A stretch of 34,967 bases of DNA from Allomesorhizobium camelthorni (GTDB taxonomy: Bacteria > Pseudomonadota > Alphaproteobacteria > Rhizobiales > Rhizobiaceae): contig NZ_JAAKZF010000054.1 of assembly GCF_011045125.1 (NCBI RefSeq), positions 1 through 34,967 on the forward strand. Direction: 5' to 3'. Numbering within the stretch: the stretch's first letter is position 1; each line of letters opens with the position of its first letter. This document shows positions 26,392 to 34,369 of this stretch, piece after piece. The translations under genes were made by a program, and so were the position numbers. The notes under the pieces were generated by a model. That model saw only the letters and a list, made by a program, of their open reading frames with translations, did no database searches and was not told the DNA's origin.

Positions 26392-27839
26392 GCCGGCTGA
26401 TCGTCGGGCCGTTCAACAGGATCGAGGGCGACCTGGAGGTCAAGCTCGACCTTGCCGGCGCCGAGGTGCGTTCGGCGCAGGTGATGTCGCCCCTCTACCG
26501 CGGCTTCGAGCGCATCCTGCAGGGCAAGCCGCCGGAGGACGCGCTGGTCTATGCGCCCCGCATTTGCGGCATCTGCTCGGTCTCGCAATCGGTGGCGGCA
26601 GCGCGGTCGCTGGCCGAGGCGCAGGGGCTGAGCGTCGCGGGAAACGGGCAGATCGCGATCGACCTGATCCACGGCACCGAGAACGTGGCCGACCACCTGA
26701 CGCATTTCTACCTGCTATTCATGCCGGATTTCGCGCGCGACGCGTATGCGCGTGAGCCGTGGTACGAGGCTGCCGCGGCGCGCTTCCGCGCGCTGAGCGG
26801 CACTGCGGCGGAAGACGTGTTGCCGGCCCGGGCGCAGTGGATGCACATGATGGGCATCCTTGCCGGCCACTGGCCGCATACTCTGGGCATCCGCCCCGGC
26901 GGCTCGACGCGGGCGCTGACGCCGAACGAGCAGGCGCGCATGGCCGGCATCGTCAGCGCTTTCCGGCGCTTTCTAGAGCGGACGCTGTTCGCTGACAAGC
27001 TGGAACGGGTGGCGGCGCTTTCGAGCGCTGAGGAGCTTGCGGCCTGGCGCGACGAGAAGCCGGCGAGCGCGGGCGACTTCCGGCACTTTCTCGCGATCTC
27101 GCGGGCGCTGGGGCTGGAAAAGCTCGGGCGGGCCGGCTCGCTCTTCATGAGCTACGGTGCCTATCATGCCAATGGCGGGCATCTGTTTCGCCGCGGGTTG
27201 TGGCGGGCGGGAAGGCCGGCGCCGCTCGACCTATCGGCCATTGCCGAGGACGCCGAAAATGCCTGGTATGCGGGACGCGGCGGGCCGCTGCCTCCGGCGA
27301 ACGGCGTGACCGTGCCGGGCGAGGGCACCGGCAAGGGTTACACTTGGTGCAAGGCGCCGCGCCTTTCCGGCGAGGCGCCGGAGGTCGGGGCGATCGCGCG
27401 CCAGCTCGTCGACGGGCACCCACTGATCCGTGACCTGGTGAGCGCAAGCAGCGGCAACGTGCATGCGCGTGTCGTGGCGCTGGCGCTGGAGATCACGCTG
27501 GTGGTGATCGCGATGGAAGGCTGGCTGCGCGACCTCAGGCCCGGTGAGAAGTTCTGCGAAGATGGGGCAATGCCAGGTGAGGGCGCGGGCGTTGGGCTGA
27601 CGGAAGCGGCGCGGGGCTCGCTCGACCATTGGCTGAGCGTGAAGGGCGGGTGGATCGCCAACTACCAGATCATCGCGCCGACGACCTGGAACTTTTCGCC
27701 CCGCGACGGGGCCGGCAATCCCGGCCCGCTGGAGCTGGCGCTCGAAGGCGCGCCCGTGCGGCTCGGCGAGACCGAGCCGGTTGCAGTCCAGCACATCGTG
27801 CGCTCGTTCGACCCGTGCATGGTCTGCACGGTGCACTGA
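26388..27839 (+). CDS. hupV: Regulatory [NiFe]-hydrogenase large subunit
   Basis: This 483-residue large subunit of the H2 sensor has nickel ligands in RICGICSVSQ (C60, C63) and DPCMVC near the end. The protein stops exactly at the final His of DPCMVCTVH, so there is no tail for an endopeptidase. The L1 motif has Gln67 where catalytic enzymes have His. Both traits mark the HupV/HoxC sensor class. The gas-channel position I62 is as in other sensors, but the second gate residue is Leu110 instead of the Phe expected. Overlaps of 4 nt with hupU and 1 nt with hypF. Confidence 0.95.
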   Translation: MSRLIVGPFNRIEGDLEVKLDLAGAEVRSAQVMSPLYRGFERILQGKPPEDALVYAPRICGICSVSQSVAAARSLAEAQGLSVAGNGQIAIDLIHGTENVADHLTHFYLLFMPDFARDAYAREPWYEAAAARFRALSGTAAEDVLPARAQWMHMMGILAGHWPHTLGIRPGGSTRALTPNEQARMAGIVSAFRRFLERTLFADKLERVAALSSAEELAAWRDEKPASAGDFRHFLAISRALGLEKLGRAGSLFMSYGAYHANGGHLFRRGLWRAGRPAPLDLSAIAEDAENAWYAGRGGPLPPANGVTVPGEGTGKGYTWCKAPRLSGEAPEVGAIARQLVDGHPLIRDLVSASSGNVHARVVALALEITLVVIAMEGWLRDLRPGEKFCEDGAMPGEGAGVGLTEAARGSLDHWLSVKGGWIANYQIIAPTTWNFSPRDGAGNPGPLELALEGAPVRLGETEPVAVQHIVRSFDPCMVCTVH

Positions 27840-30196
27840 TGGGCGCGCCGCTCGCCGAGCCCGCAGTGGAAGGACGTCTGGTCCGGGTGACGGGGCTGGT
27901 GCAGGGCGTCGGCTTCCGGCCGACGGTGTGGCGCATCGCGGCCGCCATGGGGCTATCGGGCCATGTCCGCAACGATGCGGCGGGCGTGGAGATTGCGCTG
28001 TGGTGCAGCGATGCCGAGTTCGAGACCTTCGCGGACAGGCTGAAGGCGGAATGCCCGCCGCTGGCGCGGATCGACGGGGTCGAGGCGACGAAGCTTGACG
28101 GGCCGCTCCCGGCGGGCGGCTTCGTTATAGCGGCGAGTGCGGGCGGGCAGGTGAAGACCGGCATCGTGCCGGACGCCGCCTGCTGCCCGGAATGTCTTGC
28201 TGAAGTGCTCGACCCCAAGGACCGGCGCTATTTCTACCCGTTCGCCAACTGCACGCATTGCGGGCCGCGGCTGTCGATCGTCAAGGCTATCCCCTATGAC
28301 CGCGGCTCGACCTCTATGGCACGATTTTCGATGTGTGAGGAATGCCGGGCCGAGTACGAAAATCCGGCCGACCGCCGCTTTCACGCCCAGCCCATCGCCT
28401 GCCCGGCCTGCGGGCCGCGCGTCTGGTTGGAAGGTCCTTACCGGGTCGTGATCGGCGGCGCCTCGCAGACGGTGATTCGGGAAGCGGCGGCGCTGATCGG
28501 GGAAGGGCGGATCGTCGCGATCAAGGGCGTCGGCGGGTTCCACCTCGCCTGCGGCGCGACGGACGAAGCCGCGGTGGCGCGGCTGCGCGCCCGCAAGAAA
28601 CGCGGCGGGAGGCCGTTCGCGCTGATGGCGCGCGACTTGGAGCAGCTTGCCGAATTCGCGGAGCTGTCGGGCCAGGAGCGCGCGGCACTTGCCTCCCGTG
28701 CGGCGCCGATCGTGCTGGTGAAGCGGCGTGACAGCTGCGGCGTTGCGGCGGGCGTGGCGCCCCAGCACGACCGGCTCGGTTTCATGCTGCCCTATACGCC
28801 GCTGCACCATCTCTTGCTGCGGGCGCTGGACGGTCCGGTGGTGATGACCTCCGGCAATCGCTCTGGCGAGCCGCAATGCACGGACAACGACGAGGCGCGG
28901 CGCGAGCTTGCCGGAATCGCCGACTTCTGGCTGATGCACGACCGCGAGATCGTCAACCGGCTCGACGACAGCGTGGTGCGCCGCGATGGCCACGACATTT
29001 CGGTGTTGCGGCGCGCGCGCGGTTTCGCGCCGGAGCCACTGGCGCTGCCGGCGGGCTTCGACGGCCCAATCAGGGCGCTGGCTACGGGCGGCGACCTAAA
29101 GGCCGCGTTCTGCCTGGCGGGCGGCGGCAAGGCGCTGATGTCGCAGCATCTCGGCGACCTCGACGAGTTGAAGAACCAGGAGGCGTGGGGGCAGGCGTTG
29201 GGGTTGTATCGAAGCCTGTTCGACACGAAGCCGGACCTCATTGTCGCCGACCGGCATCCGGGCTACCGTTCGACCCGGCTTGCCATGGAGCTTGCCCGTG
29301 AGACCGCGGCGCGGTTCGTGCAGGTCCAGCACCATCACGCGCATCTCGCCTCATGCCTTGCCCAGCACGGCCGCGCAATTGATGCACCGCCGGTGCTCGG
29401 CATTATCCTCGACGGTCTCGGATACGGCGATGACGGCACGATCTGGGGCGGCGAGTTCCTGCTCGGCGGCTACCGAGGCTTTCGGAGGCTGGCATACTTC
29501 GAGCCGGTCGCCATGCCCGGCGGCGACAAGGCCAGCATCGAGCCGTGGCGCAATGCCTATTCGCATCTGCGGGCGGCTTTCGGTCCGGATTTCCTGGCCA
29601 GGCTCCCTGCGGATTTGCCCTTCGTCCGGGCCTTGGCCGAAAAGCCGCTTGGCGTGCTGGACCGGATGATCGAGAGGGGCGTCAACGCTCCGCTTGCCTC
29701 CTCGGCGGGGCGCCTTTTCGATGCCTGCGCGGCAGTCCTCGGAATCTGTTTCGAGCGCCAGAGCTACGAGGGGCAAGCCGGCATGGAGATGGAGGCGCTC
29801 GCCAGCCCGTTCATGGATGCGGCCGAGGCTTGGCCAGCAACCTCGCCGAAGGGGCCGGTTATCTGTTGGAAAGGTCTGTGGGAAGCGCTTCTTCGCGATC
29901 AGGCTTCGGGCGTCGAAACCGGGCTGATTGCCGCGCGCTTCCACAGGACGCTGATAGAGATCATCTCACGGAAGGCCATCGGCCTCACTGAGGAAAACGG
30001 CGTCGCCACGGTCGCACTGTCCGGTGGTGCTTTCCAGAATCGGCTGCTGCTCGAAGGCGTACTCGCCGAACTCACAGTTGGAGGATTAGAGGGGCTGGCG
30101 CATGCAAGTGTTCCCGCAAACGACGGCGGTCTGGCGCTCGGCCAGGCAACGATCGGCCTAGCCCTTTCACTACCCCGGCTGTCGCTTGGCGCTTAA
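27839..30196 (+). CDS. hypF: Carbamoyltransferase HypF
   Basis: This 785-residue protein turns carbamoyl phosphate into the carbamoyl group given to HypE Cys349. Domains in order: acylphosphatase-like (VQGVGFRPTVW, residues 21-31); two zinc fingers (CPECLAEV...CTHCGPR and CEECRAEY...CPACGPR, about 118-195); YrdC-like (IGEGRIVAIKGVGGFHLAC, PYTPLHHLL, MTSGNRSGEP); and Kae1-like (HHHAHLASC, ILDGLGYGDDGTIWGGE, LSGGAFQNRLL). All are intact. Its place after hupV, coupled by TGATG, is unlike the hypABFCDE order of R. leguminosarum. It ends the co-directional run. Confidence 0.97.
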   Translation: MGAPLAEPAVEGRLVRVTGLVQGVGFRPTVWRIAAAMGLSGHVRNDAAGVEIALWCSDAEFETFADRLKAECPPLARIDGVEATKLDGPLPAGGFVIAASAGGQVKTGIVPDAACCPECLAEVLDPKDRRYFYPFANCTHCGPRLSIVKAIPYDRGSTSMARFSMCEECRAEYENPADRRFHAQPIACPACGPRVWLEGPYRVVIGGASQTVIREAAALIGEGRIVAIKGVGGFHLACGATDEAAVARLRARKKRGGRPFALMARDLEQLAEFAELSGQERAALASRAAPIVLVKRRDSCGVAAGVAPQHDRLGFMLPYTPLHHLLLRALDGPVVMTSGNRSGEPQCTDNDEARRELAGIADFWLMHDREIVNRLDDSVVRRDGHDISVLRRARGFAPEPLALPAGFDGPIRALATGGDLKAAFCLAGGGKALMSQHLGDLDELKNQEAWGQALGLYRSLFDTKPDLIVADRHPGYRSTRLAMELARETAARFVQVQHHHAHLASCLAQHGRAIDAPPVLGIILDGLGYGDDGTIWGGEFLLGGYRGFRRLAYFEPVAMPGGDKASIEPWRNAYSHLRAAFGPDFLARLPADLPFVRALAEKPLGVLDRMIERGVNAPLASSAGRLFDACAAVLGICFERQSYEGQAGMEMEALASPFMDAAEAWPATSPKGPVICWKGLWEALLRDQASGVETGLIAARFHRTLIEIISRKAIGLTEENGVATVALSGGAFQNRLLLEGVLAELTVGGLEGLAHASVPANDGGLALGQATIGLALSLPRLSLGA

Positions 30197-30818
30197 ATGC
30201 GAGACTTCGGCTGCTTCGATGAGAAGGGACGTCCGTTTCTCCCGCGTTTCCGGTATTGAAAAAAAATCAGAAGCCCGGACGCTTCCTCGACCGGCAGGCC
30301 AGGGTCGCAACGAGCAGAGGAGTCAGGAGCGTGGCCGGTAGGGAAGGGGAACTGGCCGCCAGGCGACTCGCGGTGGAAGTGAAAGTACGGACACTCCAAG
30401 AGTGACGAGGCTCTGGTTCGGATTGCAAAGGCGCTCGCGCCCAGGGCACTCGATTGGTCGCCTTGGCGGGAAGAGTTTGGGGTCTTGTTGCGTGACGTGC
30501 GCAAAGAGCAGGCAAGGTGGAGGGAGGTCGACATAGCCGATTCTTCCCATCGGCAATCGTAGCGCCGACTTTCAGTTGCGAACGCCGGCGCTATCTTTCG
30601 CAATCGGGCGACTCCGCGCAAGATTTCCTCAGGGGCCACGGCCTCGTGTCGTCCTTCCTGGGAACCACGGCGCGTAACATCGTCACATCGTCAATCTGTT
30701 CACATTCGCGAACCGCCATCGTTGCATTCTCCTGCTGGACGAGTTCGACGCGATCCCCAAGCTCAGCTAACGATATTTCAAACACCCGTCTCCAGCCGTG
30801 GAGTGTGCCTGGGCCTCA
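30197..30818. other. Region after hypF without a confident gene
   Basis: About 620 nt with no recognisable product. One plus-strand frame (about 30395-30562) reads in protein-like fashion (DEALVRIAKALAPRALDW, then WREEFGVLLRDVRKEQARW) before a stop, but it lacks a start and any family I can name; it may be a gene relic. A weak imperfect inverted repeat (GAGAA...TTCTC) lies near 30220-30240 without a T tract, so no clear terminator for the hup operon is visible. A possible minus-strand small ORF is listed separately. Confidence 0.4.
30591..30785 (-). CDS. Possible small protein downstream of the broken recombinase
   Basis: This is a 64-residue frame starting at GTG with GGAGA close upstream, on the same strand as the recombinase fragment and 33 nt after its stop. 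The N-terminus (FEISLAELGDRVELVQQENATMAVRE; two short pieces FEISLAELGDRV and ELVQQENATM) looks like an amphipathic helix or coiled coil. I do not recognise a family. It could equally be chance; the main support is its position and protein-like composition. Confidence 0.3.
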   Translation of the reverse strand: MFEISLAELGDRVELVQQENATMAVRECEQIDDVTMLRAVVPRKDDTRPWPLRKSCAESPDCER

Positions 30819-30926
30819 TTACGCCGCTTCCCGGACCTGGTCCGAAGTCCGGGCCGCCAGGGCTGCCTTGTCCTGCGGGAGAAAGCGGCCATAGTGATGC
30901 GCGACCAGGTCGGGCGTGTCCTGAAT
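30819..30926 (-). pseudogene. 3' fragment of a tyrosine recombinase/integrase gene cut by the mobile element
   Basis: Reading on the minus strand from the element's edge, the frame gives IQDTPDLVAHHYGRFLP then QDKAALAARTSDQVREAA and a stop. The ...D-T-P-x-x-V-A-x-H-Y-G-R-F-L-P pattern is the end of phage-type tyrosine recombinases, the Tyr being the likely catalytic nucleophile. The reading frame continues through the inverted repeat into the element, so its original 5' part must lie on the other side, where a matching fragment is found at the end of the window. Confidence 0.55.
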
Positions 30927-30949
30927 GGGTAGTGTCTCAGTTTGAAATT
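30927..30949 (+). repeat. Left terminal inverted repeat of the mobile element
   Basis: It begins GGGTAGTGTCTCAGTTTGAA and matches the reverse complement of 34885-34907 over 23 bases without a mismatch. The last base overlaps the stop codon of the HEPN/Abi-like gene. Confidence 0.9.
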
Positions 30950-31590
30950 TAGGCGTCGGCGTGAACGGACGGAAGGCGACTGACATGCGTTGCCCAAGCA
31001 GCGGTGTCGGCGCACATCCAGGCGATGGCCTCAATGATTTCCTTATGCACAGCGATAAGGTCTTTTTGAAAGATCGGTTCATGATGAGCGACTCTGTTTC
31101 GGAAGCGACGAATGAGATTGAATCTGGCGTGGACGGTTTTGCGTTTCTTGCCGCCACCCAGCGCAAATCCAACATGCAGAGTCTTGCGCCACAAAGTACC
31201 ATCATAGCCGGGACCGAGAAGCCCCACCCAAAAAGCGAATTTCAACTCTGATACGATAGCGTCATTCGACGGCCAGTCGGAGTTCTTTTGGAGTTCTTCA
31301 AGCGCCTGTTTGACCATTGATTTCGACATACCAGACAGAGGCGGAGCCTCGTTCGTCATCCAGTCCGAACCGTATAGGTCTGACATTCGTTGATGAATCG
31401 TGTTCCTTAGGCATATTTCCACACATTGCAGCGGCGTGTAAAAGGCTTCTGACAGACGCGTATTCCGCTCGTAGCTGCCTAGCGCCACGTGCAGGTCGGC
31501 GTTACAGGATTCGAGATATTTCTTGAGTCTGCTGCTGCTCAAGGTCTTAACCAAAGATACGTTTATTGCGTCTGTTCGCAAATCGTTCAC
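30949..31590 (-). CDS. HEPN-domain Abi-like protein
   Basis: This 213-residue protein resembles the Abi_2/AbiD-F group: an N-terminal SSSRLKKYLESCNADLHVALGSYERN segment (SSSRLKKYLESC; ALGSYERN), EAFYTPLQCVEICLRNTI, and near the C-terminus RFRNRVAHHEPI. The R-N-R-V-A-H stretch is the RxxxxH motif of HEPN RNases. Abi proteins of this type cut or block RNA upon phage infection. No paired antitoxin adjoins it. The start is GTG with a weak ribosome site. Its stop abuts the left terminal repeat, so it is carried as cargo of the element. Confidence 0.7.
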   Translation of the reverse strand: MNDLRTDAINVSLVKTLSSSRLKKYLESCNADLHVALGSYERNTRLSEAFYTPLQCVEICLRNTIHQRMSDLYGSDWMTNEAPPLSGMSKSMVKQALEELQKNSDWPSNDAIVSELKFAFWVGLLGPGYDGTLWRKTLHVGFALGGGKKRKTVHARFNLIRRFRNRVAHHEPIFQKDLIAVHKEIIEAIAWMCADTAAWATHVSRLPSVHADA

Positions 31591-31629
31591 TTGCCGTTCA
31601 TCAAAATTGCGGTATATCTACCGGCGTAT

Positions 31630-31669
31630 ACCCCGGGTCGGCCTCTGCTGCAAAGCATGCTCCCGGGGT
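31630..31669. repeat. Inverted repeat between Abi-like and transposase genes
   Basis: ACCCCGGG and CCCGGGGT are perfect 8-bp arms separated by 24 nt that contain a smaller palindrome, AGCATGCT. A short T run (TCTTTTT) follows on the plus strand. It might act as a terminator for plus-strand read-through or as a cruciform; in the direction of the flanking genes there is no T tract. Confidence 0.4.
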
Positions 31670-31677
31670 CAGTCTTT

Positions 31678-32568
31678 TTAGGCCCGTACGTTCTTTCTGT
31701 AGGGGCCGCGCTTGCCCGGTTTCGGCGCAACAGCATCCATCTTCACGCAAAGATCGTCCATTGACCAGGCCGTGGCGGAAACACCAGCGGCCATGGAGGG
31801 CGTCATTTTCAGCGTCTTGTGAATGCGAATGAAGTTGTACCAAACAGTGAAGAGCGCGACGATGTGAACGTGGTTCTCGAATTTCTTTGAGAACGCGTCG
31901 GTCAATCGCGTGAAGCGGCGCATCTGCATACGCATGGTGAGGTTCTGGCGCTCGACATGCGACGTGCTGACATGCGCCAGATCGGGTTCGCCTTCGATGC
32001 GGGTCTTCTTAGCGCCAGTGCAGACAGCGGGGCTGTAGCGGCGTTCCTGTGGCACCGCACGGCCTTCCGGCTCGCCATACATCTTGACCAGCATTGCATA
32101 GTCAATGTCGGCCCCAAACGCTTCCTCAACCGCGTTGAGATAGGCCTTGTGACCATCGGTCGTAAGCTGGACGCGGTTGGCAAGGCGGTCCTTCACGTCG
32201 TCCATGAAGGCCAGCGCATATTCGCCGTCGCGACCGCCGACCAGCCACGAAATGATAAGCTTGCTGTCGCTGTCCAGCGCGGTCCAGGTCCATGTATCGC
32301 CCGCGCCATCAACGGCATTTTTCATCGCCGCAACGTTCTTTTGCTTCGCCGCCGTGAACGACCAGATTTCATCACACTGAACGCGCTTGGCCTTGACGTT
32401 CCGGACTTCGCGGTCGTGCAGATCGGCGCAGAATTTGCCCGCATCGACCAGCAGCTTTGACACCGTGTTGATCGAAACATCGGCAACGCGGGAGATCGAC
32501 CGCATCGACGATCCCTCGCAAAGCATGTTGAGGATTTGGACGCGGGTTTTCAGGGGCAGCTTGTTCAT
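31678..32568 (-). CDS. IS1-family (ISMhu11-like) DDE transposase
   Basis: This 296-residue transposase is coded in a single frame, unlike classical IS1 with its programmed frameshift. An N-terminal helix-turn-helix (RVQILNMLCEGSSMRSISR; VSINTVSKLL) is followed by the DDE catalytic core: VQCDEIWSF, LTTDGHKAYL, and the Glu in SHVERQNLTMRMQMRRFTR. The end has the IHKTLKMTPSMAAG motif and a basic tail. It should cut at the 23-bp repeats bounding the element. A consensus-like promoter lies directly upstream, leaving no room for a leader. Confidence 0.92.
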   Translation of the reverse strand: MNKLPLKTRVQILNMLCEGSSMRSISRVADVSINTVSKLLVDAGKFCADLHDREVRNVKAKRVQCDEIWSFTAAKQKNVAAMKNAVDGAGDTWTWTALDSDSKLIISWLVGGRDGEYALAFMDDVKDRLANRVQLTTDGHKAYLNAVEEAFGADIDYAMLVKMYGEPEGRAVPQERRYSPAVCTGAKKTRIEGEPDLAHVSTSHVERQNLTMRMQMRRFTRLTDAFSKKFENHVHIVALFTVWYNFIRIHKTLKMTPSMAAGVSATAWSMDDLCVKMDAVAPKPGKRGPYRKNVRA

Positions 32569-32573
32569 GCCTC

Positions 32574-32602
32574 AATATCTGAACTTTTATGCTTAGTGTC
32601 AA
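32574..32602 (-). promoter_or_regulatory. Sigma-70-type promoter of the transposase gene
   Basis: On the minus strand TTGACA (32602-32597), a 17-nt spacer and GATATT (32579-32574) form a good promoter. The -10 box ends only 5 nt before the transposase ATG, so transcription would start at or next to the A of the start codon and yield a leaderless mRNA. No ribosome site exists. Confidence 0.6.
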
Positions 32603-32610
32603 GCATAAAA
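32585..32610. repeat. 10-bp palindrome over the transposase promoter
   Basis: TTTTATGCTT and AAGCATAAAA are perfect 10-bp arms around a 6-nt centre that contains part of the -35 box. Such placement fits an operator bound by a dimeric repressor; the XRE-ImmA protein coded next door or the transposase's own helix-turn-helix are candidates. It could also be a bidirectional terminator for the XRE-ImmA gene, having a U-rich 3' arm. Confidence 0.6.
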
Positions 32611-32613
32611 TGT

Positions 32614-33705
32614 TCAGTTTGAAACGACAAGACGGATACCTGGACGCCTACCGAGATAAAGCCGCTCAACGTCTTCTGGCCTGAAAGCCAAAAGTTCGGC
32701 GAGATCGTCGGTTGAATATTTTAGCGTTTCGCGGTGGTAGTCCACGATCTTTTTCAGGCGATTAGGGGTTTCTATTTCAATATTGATTGGCTCCTCACCG
32801 TGGAAAATCTTGTTGTACTGAATGCTCATGAACTTATATTGAGACGGGGTGATTATCTTTAGATCGTGTGTTCGCCGGATAAGAGCCTTGATTGAAACTT
32901 TCCAGTAGGCCTTCACTCTGCCAAGGTTCCCGATTTTTGCCCCGGCGAGATATGGTTTGATTTCAGCCGCCGGCATCAAAAAGGCGGCGGCGAAACGATG
33001 TGCCTCACTCTCCATTTTCTCGTCTTCGTCAGGAACTGAGTGCATCACCATGTGCCCAAGTTCGTGAGCAAGGGAAAAACGAAATCTATCTCCGGGCACA
33101 TCTTTATTCATGAAAAAGAGTGGCGGCATTCCTTCGAGGCGGAAACTGAGACCGTCCAGAAGGTTCGTGCCGAAGCGTGCGAGAATGACTATCCCACCAG
33201 CATCCTCGATTAGTTCGACAACGCTTTGAATTGGGCCGCGAGGGACCATCCAGTATGCACGGAGGCGTTCGGCCACCTTCTCCGGCGTGAGGCCAGCTTC
33301 GTCCAGATCGATTTGAGGAATAGGCTTTGCCACCTCAATTTCGTAGGAGCGCAAAAGCTTCGCAATATGTTGGCGGCGGATATTGATCACAGCACCAATC
33401 CGCGCGAGCGGCTTGGCACCCAACTTGGCGCGCTTCCTGAAATGAAAGTGCGGGAATCCCAACGCTCTCTCCCGTTGAAAGAAGAAAGCTCTTGGAAAGC
33501 CAAGTGCCGCTGAAATGCGGTCCAAGGCATCGTCACCCGGTTGAGTGTTCAGGCCATGCTCAAGCTTGGAGATGAAAGCTTGCGTTATTCCAGATTTTTG
33601 CGCCAACTCGGCTTGCGTAAGCTCGCGCGCGTCCCGCGCGAGTTTCAGCATATCCGGGTTGAATACGTCGCTACCCACCACGCCTCTCTCTTGCTCGCTC
33701 TGCAT
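32614..33705 (-). CDS. XRE-family regulator with ImmA/IrrE metallopeptidase domain
   Basis: This is a 363-residue two-domain protein. Residues ~17-75 are a Cro/CI-type helix-turn-helix (ARELTQAELAQKSGITQAFISKLEHG). Residues ~180-270 are an ImmA/IrrE zinc peptidase with the HExxH motif (FSLAHELGHMVMHS) and a downstream ExHRFAAAFLMP motif. In ICEBs1 such peptidases cleave a partner repressor to release a mobile element; fused forms occur in toxin-antitoxin and stress systems. ATG 33705 is chosen for its GGAGGGGG ribosome site; the gene overlaps the preceding one by 35 nt. Confidence 0.9.
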   Translation of the reverse strand: MQSEQERGVVGSDVFNPDMLKLARDARELTQAELAQKSGITQAFISKLEHGLNTQPGDDALDRISAALGFPRAFFFQRERALGFPHFHFRKRAKLGAKPLARIGAVINIRRQHIAKLLRSYEIEVAKPIPQIDLDEAGLTPEKVAERLRAYWMVPRGPIQSVVELIEDAGGIVILARFGTNLLDGLSFRLEGMPPLFFMNKDVPGDRFRFSLAHELGHMVMHSVPDEDEKMESEAHRFAAAFLMPAAEIKPYLAGAKIGNLGRVKAYWKVSIKALIRRTHDLKIITPSQYKFMSIQYNKIFHGEEPINIEIETPNRLKKIVDYHRETLKYSTDDLAELLAFRPEDVERLYLGRRPGIRLVVSN

Positions 33706-34267
33706 CAAAGTCCGCCCCCTCCATGCCGCCGAACCTTCTCGGCGTAATGTCATCCCACCGAGCGACGCCTTCGATCATCGTGACCTGCGCCGTCCAGAAA
33801 ATATTACGGCCAATAGGCCGAGCGATCATAATCCGCTCCAAGGCGCTACCAGACGCATCCATCTGATAGCCGGCGGTGAGCCGATAGGCCGGTTCGGGGA
33901 TTCCTGGCAGCGATATTTGGTCGTCGTAGTCCTGCTGCTGGCGGGTCTGGTAATTGCGGTGCTGGCCGTTGGCCCCGACCTTCTTGAAGCGAGTAAGGGT
34001 GCTGTCCATGTAGTTCAGAACGTGCAGGCCCCTTACCTTGATCGAATGCAGGCCAGCCATTTCGTCAGCGGCCCCGATCATACGTTTTTCTGCATGCGAA
34101 TAGATGCAATTTGCCATTGCGCGGTTGTCGTGGTCGGCGCGCGCTTCGTTCGAATAGGCATCGCTGAAATAGAAGGAAACGGATTCGTCGAGGATGCGGT
34201 GGATTAGCGGCATAATTGGCGCTGCCGCTTCCATCGCTTCATTCTGGTCTGTCTCACGATCAAGCAT
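33671..34267 (-). CDS. Unknown cargo protein of about 198 residues
   Basis: I do not recognise a family. The protein is soluble, without membrane segments. The N-terminal third is helical (MLDRETDQNEAMEAAAPIMP, IHRILDESVSFYFSDAYSNE); a His-rich polar stretch with HSAEK-like spacing (CIYSHAEKRMIGAADEMAGL) follows, then LHVLNYMDSTLTRFKKVGAN and a Gln-rich linker. The C-terminus is Arg-rich and overlaps the start of the XRE-ImmA gene, suggesting translational coupling and a shared function, for instance as substrate or partner of the peptidase. ATG 34267 is preferred (GGAG 6 nt upstream); a TTG at 34321 is possible. Confidence 0.65.
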   Translation of the reverse strand: MLDRETDQNEAMEAAAPIMPLIHRILDESVSFYFSDAYSNEARADHDNRAMANCIYSHAEKRMIGAADEMAGLHSIKVRGLHVLNYMDSTLTRFKKVGANGQHRNYQTRQQQDYDDQISLPGIPEPAYRLTAGYQMDASGSALERIMIARPIGRNIFWTAQVTMIEGVARWDDITPRRFGGMEGADFDAERARERRGG

Positions 34268-34369
34268 GACGTGCTCCATGATTCGAGCCCAAACTATGCT
34301 CTCAATCTTGAGCGAAATCAATGCAAAATATAACTGAAAAAATAACTATCCGCAGAAGCGGTTGTTTTG

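Noticed and set aside
32585-32610. Palindrome as a transposon terminal repeat
   Set aside because: It shares no sequence with the 23-bp ends; an operator or terminator role explains it better.
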